This document shows positions 24,820 through 32,700 of a stretch of 36,668 nt of DNA, piece after piece. The stretch is taken from the NCBI GenBank assembly GCA_021413585.1, contig JAIOQB010000429.1:1-36668 (forward strand). Direction: 5' to 3'. The notes under the pieces were generated by a model. The model ran no database searches and had not been told where the DNA came from. It was given only the letters and a program-made list of their open reading frames with translations. The translations under genes were made by a program, and so were the position numbers. The DNA is from Planctomycetia bacterium. GTDB lineage: Bacteria > Planctomycetota > Planctomycetia > Pirellulales > UBA7805. How positions within the stretch are numbered: position 1 is the stretch's first letter; the number at the start of each line of letters is the position of its first letter.

Positions 24820-26139
24820 ATGCGCCGTTTCATCGTGCAGATGATCACGCTTGCCGGCCTGGGGGCCTGCCTGGCCAGTTGCGCCGTGCAATGGTTCGTG
24901 ATCCCCATTGGCGCCGAGCCATTGTCCACGTCGCCGGCCACGATCCACGTCGCCGAGCCGCGCGTGACAATCGTGTTTCGCCTGCTGACGGTCGCGGTGC
25001 TGGCCGCGTTGGTCATCCTGTGGGCGCTTGGCAAGGCGGGCTCCGCCGGGCTCGTGGTCGCCAGTCTGTGGTTGGCCGCATTGCTGACGTATCCGTATAT
25101 CGTGATGAACTGGCAGCCGTCCGTGGCGGGCGATGCGGCGTGGCTCGAAGGCCAGCATCGCAATCTCGTTTGGTCGGGAGGCGATTTGGCGTTGAGCGTC
25201 GGCTACCGGATCGACGGTGAGTTGGACCGGGTATCGCTGATTCAGCCGCCGCGCAGCGTCAATCCGATAGAGATGTCGGAATGGCAGCCGAGCGAGTTGT
25301 CGTTGGCGCGGCTGCCGAATCTGGTCGATCGACTCGGCTATTCCAACAAGTTTTTCGAGTTCATCCGGCTCGGCTGGGTCGGCGCGGTGGCGGGGATCCT
25401 GCTGCTGCTCACTGCCATCGGCGCGCCGCGCGGATATCTGGACATCGGCCGGCTGGTGCGGATGACGGCGGTTTTTTCAGCAGCCGCCTTCGTGTTGGGA
25501 ATATTGGGCGTCGCGTGGTCGTTTGCGACCGCCGCCGAACTGGCGACCGCCGCCGATTGCACTGCCCGCGGGGAATACCAGGGGGCGCTCGACGCCATGC
25601 AGCGGGCCGAAAAAAAGCTGCCGGCGCTGGGCGAGGATACGTCCTACATCGCGCAAACCGGATTGCTGGAAGATGCCCTGGGGCGCAATACGCGGGCAGC
25701 GCAACTCTATCGCGCCACGCTCGATGAACTCGACGGCAAGCGCCAGCAGTCCGACGGAGTTTACGCACGCCTCGTGGCCGATCCTGAAACCTCCAGTCCC
25801 ATTCGCCGCGAGGCGTGCCGGGCCGTTCTTCGTTCGGCCATCGACGCCTTAAACGCCGGCCGCACCAATGCGGCGGTCGAACTGCTGGAAAAAGTGCTCG
25901 CGATCGAGCCTTGCAATCTAAAAGCCAACTACGCTCTGCAGTTCGCGTACCTGCGATGCGGGCGATACGCGGCGGTCCCCCAGTTGGCGGCGCGGATGCA
26001 GGCCGTTTATCGCTATTTCCAATTTCCGTCGAAGCAAGCCGCCGTGTCGGCCTGCTATCAGAACGCGCTGGTGGCCGACGCCGCGCTGGGGAACACCACG
26101 TTCGCCATCGCGCATGCCAGAAAGGTGATCAATCCTTGA
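24820..26139 (+). CDS. Membrane protein with C-terminal TPR-like region
   Basis: The 439-residue product has hydrophobic segments at about 4-24, 52-68 and 74-90, a periplasmic-type stretch (about 95-185), then two more helices (about 188-203 and 215-240). From about 250 to the end it is helical with TPR-like pairs, including AARGEYQ-type turns, DALNAGRTNAAVELLEKVL and NALVADAALGNTTFAIAHA. The N-terminal LASC (18-21) resembles a lipobox, but the surrounding helix could equally be a membrane anchor. It starts 4 bases after the HlyD-type gene, so the two are co-translated and may form one assembly. TPR proteins in glycan clusters often scaffold export machinery; that is inference from context. 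Confidence 0.72.
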   Translation: MRRFIVQMITLAGLGACLASCAVQWFVIPIGAEPLSTSPATIHVAEPRVTIVFRLLTVAVLAALVILWALGKAGSAGLVVASLWLAALLTYPYIVMNWQPSVAGDAAWLEGQHRNLVWSGGDLALSVGYRIDGELDRVSLIQPPRSVNPIEMSEWQPSELSLARLPNLVDRLGYSNKFFEFIRLGWVGAVAGILLLLTAIGAPRGYLDIGRLVRMTAVFSAAAFVLGILGVAWSFATAAELATAADCTARGEYQGALDAMQRAEKKLPALGEDTSYIAQTGLLEDALGRNTRAAQLYRATLDELDGKRQQSDGVYARLVADPETSSPIRREACRAVLRSAIDALNAGRTNAAVELLEKVLAIEPCNLKANYALQFAYLRCGRYAAVPQLAARMQAVYRYFQFPSKQAAVSACYQNALVADAALGNTTFAIAHARKVINP

Positions 26140-29100
26140 AAGCGGTCCCCCCACAGCATGACGCCGATACGTTGGATTCCCTGCCTGTCGTCAACGGGAT
26201 GAGGGCGCCTGGGGCCACGCCCCAGTCGCGCCGAACGATAACTTCTGGGGCGTTGCCCCAGGCACCCGAAAAGGCGCAGCCTGCCGATCCGATGTCGCAG
26301 GAGGCGCTAACCAGAGTGGAGCTATCTCCAAAGGTTCGCGAAACGCTCTTGCGCCGCACGTCGTCGGAGCCGTACAAGGTTGCATCGCCGCCGATCAACT
26401 CTCGCATCACAACTCGACGCACTTCACAAATCAAAAAGCGCCGCAGGCTGCCGATTCCGCCGCGTCAGGCGATGGTGCTTGCCGGGCTCATCATCGCCGC
26501 CGCCCTGTTCGGCACGTACGCCATGATGAAATGGTGGGAGCTGCGCCGCGAACCGTTGCGTCCGTACAGCGAAATGAAGGGAGCGTGGATTCAGGCCACG
26601 TCGCCCAACGGCATGGATGTGTACACCGGGCTGTTTCGCCGCGACTTCCGGCTCGCTGGGCATGTTCGCAACGCCTGGATCGCGGTGGCCGCGTGCGACG
26701 GGTTTGAAGTGACTGTCAACGGCCGGGCGATCGGCTGGCAGCAGATGTGGCGTCCCACGCGGCCGTATCAAACCAGCCTCAGCGAGCGAGGGCAATGGAT
26801 TTCGTGGCCCAAGGTGGCGATGTCGCTCAACTATGCCCGCGAGTATCAATGGACCGATCATCAAAGCTTCGCGCTGCCGGTGTTTATCGACCTGACACCT
26901 TACCTGCACGCGGGAGCCAACGTGATCGGTCTGGAGGTCGAATCGCGCAAAGCGCCGGCCAAGGTGCGGTTTGACGGCGCCGTGACGCTGTTCAACGGCC
27001 AGGTGATCTCGCTGGCCAGCGACACCGAGTGGCGGGCGGAAGTCAACGCGCCGGATCAGCAGGATGTCGATTGGTGGAGCCCTGAATACCGCACGCTCGC
27101 CTGGCGGCACGCGGCGTTGTCGGAAGCTCCGTCGGGCGAGCCGCTGCGGGCGTTCAACCCTCGCATCTACTCGACGGCGTTTGCCGGCCAATGGTTGCGG
27201 CATCCGCTGGCCAACGCGCAGCAGTCTGTATGGTTTCAGTACGAAGTCCGGTTAGACCGCGTGCCGGACGAAGCGTGGATGCGGCTGGCGACGAATCGCA
27301 ACTTTGAATTGTTCGTCAACGGCAAGCGCGGCTACCCCGAGACGCCCGACGACCGCGGGCTTGAAATGGGGGAATGGACTTACGGCAACAAGCGGACCGG
27401 CGATCAATGGCTCGACCCGGAGCAGATGTACTCGCACGACGTGGGGGACGAGTTCGTTGCCCGGCAGTATCGCGGGGCGCCGAAGGAGCCGCCGGGCGTC
27501 GACAAGAACCGCTTCAAGTCGATTGCCAAGACGCCGACACACTCGATCCGCCCGGACGACGCATCCTGGGCGTTGGAGATGCAGAAGCCGCTGATGACGC
27601 ACCACGACCGGGCGGTCGGCGCGTTCGTGGCGTACAACCTGGCGGAGCTGCTGCACGCTGGCGTGAACACAATCGAGTTGCGGCTGAATCGTCCGGCGAC
27701 GTCGGACCCCGCCAACTGGCCGGGGCAAATCGCCGTGGACGGTGAAGCCACGTTCCGCGATGGCGCCAGCCTGGCGCTGTTTGCGGACAATGCCTGCAAA
27801 ACGCGGATGCTGGAGGCCGCCGGCGGTGCAGATCAGCCGCTGGTCGATGCCCAGCAGGCGGGCCCCGCGCTACAGGCGGATCAGGCGCTGACGAAGCTGC
27901 AATATCGCGGCGCGCCGGCACAACTAGAGTTTCTACCTGCGTGGTGCGGCGCGGCGGTGGTCACGACCGGTGGCGGCCTCTGCATGTTCGCCGGAGTGCT
28001 GGCCGTGGGATCGTGGTGGCCGGGCCGCAGAGGGTCATTTGGGGCATCGCAATTAAAGTCATTGCAAAAAGCATCGCTGGCGGAGGGCTTGAGCGGCATC
28101 GCGTTCGACGCCCTGCTGGCGTTCACATGCGTACTGGCCGCTGTGGTCGTCCTGCAGACCACGTTTGGCGAGAGGAGCGAACAGTTGTGGTTCTTCATGC
28201 CGAAACTGTGGCTGTGGAGCATCGTGGCGGCGGTTGCGTTGGGAGTGCTGGCCGGCGGAGTGCGCGTGTTGCGACTGGTGGGCGGAACGCGGCTGCGCGC
28301 GATATTTGTTGGCTTGGCGTGCACCATTTACGAACTCCCCAAAACGCGGGCCTGGACGTTCGCCCTGATCTGGCTCTGCGTGCTGACATTTTTCCTGCGG
28401 GCATACAAGTTGGATTTCCAGCCGCTCGACTACGATGAGAATCCGTCGCTGCACGCCATTCTCTCCGTGTCGCGCACGGGCATCCCCAGCTACGTCCCTG
28501 CGGCGGTCTGGTACACGCGCAGCCCGTTGTATCACTACATCACCGGCGCCGTGGTGCGGGTGTTTGGCGAAAATCTGTGGGCGGCCCGCATGCCCACGGT
28601 CGCGTTTAGCATTGCCACCGCGATGCTGATGTACTTCTGCGGCTCCAGGCTGCTCAAGCGTCCCTGGGTGGGCATGGCGGCATTCGTGCTGACGCTCATT
28701 CATCCGCAGATGTTCATGACCGGGCACATGATCCGGTTCTACCAGCAGCAGCAGTTCTTCGCCCTGCTGACTGCCTACTGGTTCTGCAAAGGTTTTGTGA
28801 CGCAGCAGTCGCAGCGCTATCGGTATCTGACGGTCGCGGCGTTCCTGGCGGCGACGCTCAGCCAGGAGATCACGGCGGTGATGGCGGTGCCGCTGAGCGT
28901 GGGCTACCTGTTCTTCGCCGGTAAGAAAACGATACCGGAGAATATCAAACTGATTATTGCCGCGGTGTGCGCGCTGGCGATCATCATTGTTGACTACGCG
29001 GTCTACGAAACGCACACCATGACGCGACTGGAAGGTTTTTCCACCACGATGCAGGCGGATATCGGCCCGCACCTGTGGGAACCGTACAACTTTCTTACGA

Positions 29101-29972
29101 TCTTCCTGAGTTATTCGCGGATTCACCTGCCGCTGAGCCTGATGTTCCTGTTGGGCTTGCCCGCCGCGCTGCGCGAGCGGAATCGTGTGGTGCTGGCGCT
29201 GCACCTGCTGTTCTTCGGCAATATCCTGATGCTCAACTTGATGGTGACGCAGGTGAGCGTGCGGTATGTGTATTGGCTGTTTCCGCTGCTGATGGTACTG
29301 GCGATCGACAACGCGCGGGCCGGGTTGGCGTGGCTGGATGAGATCATGCATCAGTGGGGGCGGCGCCGGGCTGAGGCACGATTCAACACGCCAATGCGCC
29401 CGGCGGGCCGGACGGCCCCAGACGTCTCGCGGCTCACGTTCGCGTCGTTTGCGTGCTTTGGAATCTTGTTCGCCGGCACGCTGGTCTCCTGGTCGCCGTG
29501 GCGATTGCCGGGCAGCTTTAGCACGAAGCTGCTGGCCGATTCCAACGGTGCGTTTCAGTACATTCGCAGCCAGCTTCGCCCTGGCGATTTGATCGTGGTC
29601 ACGCAGCCGCACGCCAAGGGGGCATTGATGGAAATTGGCCGCGTCGACTACGAGATGCACATCCCGTTGGTGTACGACTTCGTGCTGCGGCAGAACGGCC
29701 GACTGGTCGAGCGCGGGGCCGGCGCGGGGGTGATCTATTCCGTCGAGCAGTTTCAAAAGCTGTGCGCCGAGCATGGCCGCGTCTGGGTGGCCATCGACCG
29801 CGAGCAGTTCCCATTCCGCGGCGAGCAGATTCGCTTTTCGCACACCGGTGCCAGGATGGAACTGTTCCTGCGCAGAAACACACAGATCATGCATCGCACG
29901 CACTTGTGGAATGTTTATTTGTGGGATGCGAATCGGGGGGTGTATCGGACGTTTCGGGATAGTCCAACGTAA
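26136..29972 (+). CDS. PMT/ArnT-like membrane glycosyltransferase with tandem beta-sandwich domains
   Basis: The 1278-residue protein has a low-complexity cytoplasmic N-terminus (about 1-108) and one membrane helix (about 111-133). Two repeats of a galactose-binding-like beta-sandwich (about 147-305 and 349-556) each carry a VNG turn, a late D/N-LxxxLHAGxN segment and an xDGxxxxxxG strand. Then comes a multi-spanning region of about 11 helices. After its first predicted helix is PLDYDENPSLHA with D767-E768, the acidic pair expected in GT-C enzymes using polyprenyl-phosphate sugars (PMT/ArnT). The C-terminal 150 residues form a soluble domain. The TTG start at 26136 overlaps the preceding stop and has aaaggtga upstream; ATGs at 26199 and 26292 are alternatives. 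A palindrome lies within the first part of the frame. Confidence 0.8.
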   Translation: MKAVPPQHDADTLDSLPVVNGMRAPGATPQSRRTITSGALPQAPEKAQPADPMSQEALTRVELSPKVRETLLRRTSSEPYKVASPPINSRITTRRTSQIKKRRRLPIPPRQAMVLAGLIIAAALFGTYAMMKWWELRREPLRPYSEMKGAWIQATSPNGMDVYTGLFRRDFRLAGHVRNAWIAVAACDGFEVTVNGRAIGWQQMWRPTRPYQTSLSERGQWISWPKVAMSLNYAREYQWTDHQSFALPVFIDLTPYLHAGANVIGLEVESRKAPAKVRFDGAVTLFNGQVISLASDTEWRAEVNAPDQQDVDWWSPEYRTLAWRHAALSEAPSGEPLRAFNPRIYSTAFAGQWLRHPLANAQQSVWFQYEVRLDRVPDEAWMRLATNRNFELFVNGKRGYPETPDDRGLEMGEWTYGNKRTGDQWLDPEQMYSHDVGDEFVARQYRGAPKEPPGVDKNRFKSIAKTPTHSIRPDDASWALEMQKPLMTHHDRAVGAFVAYNLAELLHAGVNTIELRLNRPATSDPANWPGQIAVDGEATFRDGASLALFADNACKTRMLEAAGGADQPLVDAQQAGPALQADQALTKLQYRGAPAQLEFLPAWCGAAVVTTGGGLCMFAGVLAVGSWWPGRRGSFGASQLKSLQKASLAEGLSGIAFDALLAFTCVLAAVVVLQTTFGERSEQLWFFMPKLWLWSIVAAVALGVLAGGVRVLRLVGGTRLRAIFVGLACTIYELPKTRAWTFALIWLCVLTFFLRAYKLDFQPLDYDENPSLHAILSVSRTGIPSYVPAAVWYTRSPLYHYITGAVVRVFGENLWAARMPTVAFSIATAMLMYFCGSRLLKRPWVGMAAFVLTLIHPQMFMTGHMIRFYQQQQFFALLTAYWFCKGFVTQQSQRYRYLTVAAFLAATLSQEITAVMAVPLSVGYLFFAGKKTIPENIKLIIAAVCALAIIIVDYAVYETHTMTRLEGFSTTMQADIGPHLWEPYNFLTIFLSYSRIHLPLSLMFLLGLPAALRERNRVVLALHLLFFGNILMLNLMVTQVSVRYVYWLFPLLMVLAIDNARAGLAWLDEIMHQWGRRRAEARFNTPMRPAGRTAPDVSRLTFASFACFGILFAGTLVSWSPWRLPGSFSTKLLADSNGAFQYIRSQLRPGDLIVVTQPHAKGALMEIGRVDYEMHIPLVYDFVLRQNGRLVERGAGAGVIYSVEQFQKLCAEHGRVWVAIDREQFPFRGEQIRFSHTGARMELFLRRNTQIMHRTHLWNVYLWDANRGVYRTFRDSPT
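26203..26267. repeat. Double-hairpin palindrome (CCTGGGGC family) inside or before a reading frame
   Basis: The two arms, cctggggccacgccccag (26208-26225) and ctggggcgttgccccagg (26245-26262), are each self-complementary and also pair with each other. The flanking ggcaccc is shared with the element at 32069-32151. The element is in the open frame of the PMT-like gene if TTG 26136 or ATG 26199 is the start, and upstream of it if ATG 26292 is. Confidence 0.8.
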
Positions 29973-29978
29973 CTCAAA

Positions 29979-30052
29979 GTACCCCTCACGCTCCGCGTGA
30001 GGATAGGAAATGTCCGGGCGACATCTGGCATCACGCGGAGCGTGATGGGTAC
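29979..30052. repeat. Inverted repeat of two hairpins (TCACGCGGAGCGTGA family)
   Basis: The arms gtacccctcacgctccgcgt (29979-29998, extending to 30002) and acgcggagcgtgatgggtac (30033-30052, from 30029) are near-perfect complements. Each arm also folds on itself (ctcacgc/gcgtgag). The element fills the gap between the PMT-like and toroid-protein genes and could act as a partial terminator or RNA-processing site within the operon. Confidence 0.8.
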
Positions 30053-30084
30053 TATAAACTGCCACCACAAACGGAGGCCGCACG

Positions 30085-32004
30085 ATGTTTCGCAGCAAAG
30101 AACCCATCCCCAGCGTGGCCATCTTCAAATCCACGCTCCTCGCCTGGCTGGCCATCGCCGCGGCGCTAGCGCTCATCCTGTGGGTGGCACCAGTCCAAGC
30201 GCAAACTTCGCGCGATGCGCTCCGCCTCGACGAAGTCCGCAAGAAGGAGGGCTTCTGGAAGAGCATCGCCAACTCCGACCCCAGCGGCAAAACCGGCTGC
30301 CGGCAGATCATGGCTTACGCCTTGTCGCTGGTCGAAGCCCAGCAATCGCCGGAGCGGCTGCCGCGGCTGTTCGATTTGCTTACTCGCATGCAGGATCGCA
30401 ATCCGCGGAGCAAGACGTTTGGCAATTTGCGGTGGCGATGGGAGGACGCGAAGGTCGACGATCCCAACGCGGCCGAGTTTTGCATGCACGACGCCCTGCT
30501 GATCTGGTTGCGGCATCGCGACTGGGTTCCTCTGCAGGCGCAGCAGCAGTTGACGGTGCTGATGCAGTATGGCCTGGAAGGGGTGTTGCGCCACCGGGTC
30601 CCCACCACTTACACCAACATCGCGCTGACACGGTCGGCCAACCTGATCGTGCTCGGAGAAGTACTGCGCCGCTCTGATATCGCCGAAGAAGGCCAGCGGC
30701 GGCTGGATGAAGTCTATTCTTCGACGGCGGCTCACGGGCTGCATGAGTGCGTCAGCCCGACGTATTACGGAATCGATATCAATGCTCTGACGCTGCTGGC
30801 TGTGTACAGTCAAAACGAGCGGACGCGGCATCAGGCCGACGCCCTGTTGCGGCTGCTGTGGACCGATATCGCGCTGAACTGGTTTCCGGCCACCGAGCGG
30901 ATGGGGGGGACGTATGCCCGCACGTATGATTTTCTTGGCGGCCGGGGCGCGCTCGACTGGCAGATGTGGGTCAACGGCTGGTTGCGCACCCCGACGCCGG
31001 GAAAAGCGGAACGAGTCGAGCCCTATTGGAACGAATGGACTCCGCCGCAGGAGTTGCACACGCTCAACGTGCAGCACCTGCCGCGCCTGGTTCGCCAAAG
31101 CTGGGGCGAGGGTTATGGCCAGTCGCGCACCTACATGGTCTTCCGCGACGTGGGCCTGTCAACGCTCGGCGCCGGCTATGGCGGGGAGGACGTGCCGCTG
31201 GCGATCGATCTGGCGGGGCAGCGCGAGGCGCCGCGCGGCTTTTTTCGCGCCGATGATCAGGACAATCCGTATGGCGTGAAGAAACATGCCAGCGGCGCCG
31301 GCGGCCAAATGAAGGCCACGCATCTCACACCATTTTGGATTGGAGCGCAGCGAACCACCGACGCGCTGGCCATGGCCATTTACAACTCGAAAGCGGGCGA
31401 GTCCAACACGCCGGAAGCTCATCTGGTCCTCCCTCGCGCCGTCCACTCCATCACCATCGCGGGAACGGCAATCGATTTAAGCGGCAGGACCACGGCGGTC
31501 CCGCTGCAAGGCGTGCCGATTCAACTCGGGCAACCGGTCATCTTTCGCTACGACACAGCGGCGGTCGGCGTGCGGCTGATGGCGGCGACGACCGGCGACA
31601 ACCGCATCGCGCAGATTTCGCTGGTGGACGATCAGAACCAGTTCGGCTGCATCCGGCTGACCGCGGCGCTCGGCTCTGGCACGGCCCAAGCGACGACCGC
31701 TCCGCTGCCTTGGCCGGTGGTCGCGCTGTGGGTTCGCGTCGGCACTGATCTGGGCAACGACGCGGCGTTCGGTGCCTGGCAGCGGGCGTTTGAAAGCGCG
31801 CAGCCGACGCAGATCGAGCGCACTACCCGCGGCATCACGATCGAAGTCCCCAGCGTCGATGGCCCCGTGGGTTTTGCCATGGTGCTCAACGAAGCAGGCC
31901 AGCCGGCCGCGGCGAAAATTGTGCCCGAGCCAAGCCGCAGCGTGCTGGAGTTGGACGGAAAGGAAGTAGGCCAGCCGATTCTGAGCGCGGTGGCGAGGCC
32001 CTAG
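30085..32004 (+). CDS. Exported helical-toroid protein, possible polysaccharide lyase
   Basis: This 639-residue protein has an N-terminal signal or anchor helix (about 13-38, ending VAPVQAQT). An alpha-helical region (about 45-300) follows with paired-helix repeats (FDLLTRMQDRN, ALLIWLRHRDWVPLQAQQQ, ANLIVLGEVLRRSD) and aromatic, histidine-containing loops such as GLHECVSPTYYGID and MGGTYARTYDFLGG. From about 330 on it is beta-rich. This toroid-plus-sandwich layout resembles alginate, hyaluronate and heparinase-type lyases, and Tyr/His/Asn-rich loops fit a lyase site, but I cannot place catalytic residues with certainty. GGAGG lies 7 bases before ATG 30085. As last gene of the glycan cluster it could trim or edit the polymer during export. 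Confidence 0.7.
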   Translation: MFRSKEPIPSVAIFKSTLLAWLAIAAALALILWVAPVQAQTSRDALRLDEVRKKEGFWKSIANSDPSGKTGCRQIMAYALSLVEAQQSPERLPRLFDLLTRMQDRNPRSKTFGNLRWRWEDAKVDDPNAAEFCMHDALLIWLRHRDWVPLQAQQQLTVLMQYGLEGVLRHRVPTTYTNIALTRSANLIVLGEVLRRSDIAEEGQRRLDEVYSSTAAHGLHECVSPTYYGIDINALTLLAVYSQNERTRHQADALLRLLWTDIALNWFPATERMGGTYARTYDFLGGRGALDWQMWVNGWLRTPTPGKAERVEPYWNEWTPPQELHTLNVQHLPRLVRQSWGEGYGQSRTYMVFRDVGLSTLGAGYGGEDVPLAIDLAGQREAPRGFFRADDQDNPYGVKKHASGAGGQMKATHLTPFWIGAQRTTDALAMAIYNSKAGESNTPEAHLVLPRAVHSITIAGTAIDLSGRTTAVPLQGVPIQLGQPVIFRYDTAAVGVRLMAATTGDNRIAQISLVDDQNQFGCIRLTAALGSGTAQATTAPLPWPVVALWVRVGTDLGNDAAFGAWQRAFESAQPTQIERTTRGITIEVPSVDGPVGFAMVLNEAGQPAAAKIVPEPSRSVLELDGKEVGQPILSAVARP

Positions 32005-32068
32005 GCGGCGGGTTGGTCGAAAGTCGACCAGATTGGAAAAATCGTGATCGCTCAGAAATTACCGGCGA

Positions 32069-32151
32069 GTGCCTGGGGCTGAACGAAGCGCAGCGAAGTA
32101 AAGCCCCAGCATTGGATTCTGGGGCATCGCTGCGCTCTGCCCCAGGCACCC
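32069..32151. repeat. Palindrome of the CCTGGGGC family between convergent genes
   Basis: The left part (32069-32109) contains gtgcctggggct and aaagccccag; the right part (32119-32151) contains ctggggcatcgctgcgctct and then gccccaggcaccc. Arms pair within and between the halves. It shares tctggggc and gccccaggcacccg with the element at 26203-26267. It lies between the stop codons of the toroid-protein gene and the response-regulator gene and could terminate both. Confidence 0.75.
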
Positions 32152-32170
32152 GGCGAAAAACATCGGGGGA

Positions 32171-32539
32171 TCAATTCGGCGACCCCAGCAGTTCCTCCAA
32201 CAGCGGCAGCAACGTCTCCGCCGACGCCGGTTTGGCCACCACCCGGTCGAACCCCGCCTCCAGCGCCGCGGCCGCGGTTCCATTATCTAAATGGCCGGTG
32301 AGGAAGATCCCCCGCAACCCGGGCCGCCGCTCGCGCAGTTGCTGGAAGACCGTCAGCCCATCGATCTCGGGCATCAGGTAATCGACAATCGCCAGGTCGA
32401 AATCGCCGCCGTCAACGGCGCTGATCGCGTTGGCGCCGCCGTCGGCCACATGCACGTCGTATCCGTAACGCTCCAGGAGCTTCGACACGACCCAGCGTGC
32501 CGCCCCCTGATCGTCAACCACCAAGATACGTCTTTTCAA
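32171..32539 (-). CDS. Single-domain response regulator (CheY-like receiver)
   Basis: This 122-residue protein is a complete receiver domain with no output domain. The acidic pair is in RILVVDDQG (D9, D10), the phosphoacceptor in LAIVDYLMPEIDG (D53), the switch threonine in GIFLTGH (T81) and the lysine in VVAKPAS (K103). It would act by protein contact when phosphorylated. The start is a TTG, chosen because GGAGG lies about 9 bases upstream and the protein then begins MKRRILVVDD, as expected. No histidine kinase is adjacent. It lies between the glycan cluster and the helicase gene, on the opposite strand to both, so its link to either is unproven. Confidence 0.92.
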   Translation of the reverse strand: MKRRILVVDDQGAARWVVSKLLERYGYDVHVADGGANAISAVDGGDFDLAIVDYLMPEIDGLTVFQQLRERRPGLRGIFLTGHLDNGTAAAALEAGFDRVVAKPASAETLLPLLEELLGSPN

Positions 32540-32687
32540 AGTGAAGGCCCTCCGCCTGCTGAACTACGGGTTTTCCTCGATGCATTTCCCTGCCTGGACT
32601 CGCCCCTTCCTTACAGCATTAATTATGCCACAGCCCAAGGCAATATCCCCTCACAAGAACCGCCCCTCCCTCTTGCCCTCACTTTGC

Positions 32688-32693
32688 TATAAT
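32688..32693 (+). promoter_or_regulatory. -10 element placing transcription start at the helicase ATG
   Basis: A perfect TATAAT ends 7 bases before the ATG at 32701, so transcription would start at or one base before the start codon. No clear -35 is visible at 16-18 bases upstream and there is no ribosome binding site, both consistent with a leaderless mRNA. Confidence 0.5.
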
Positions 32694-32700
32694 TCAAAGC

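Noticed and set aside
28059..30311. 750-codon leftward frame opposite the GT-C gene
   Set aside because: It is long because of high GC content, has an arginine/histidine/glutamine-rich composition without motifs, and crosses the start of the toroid gene and the palindrome at 29979-30052.
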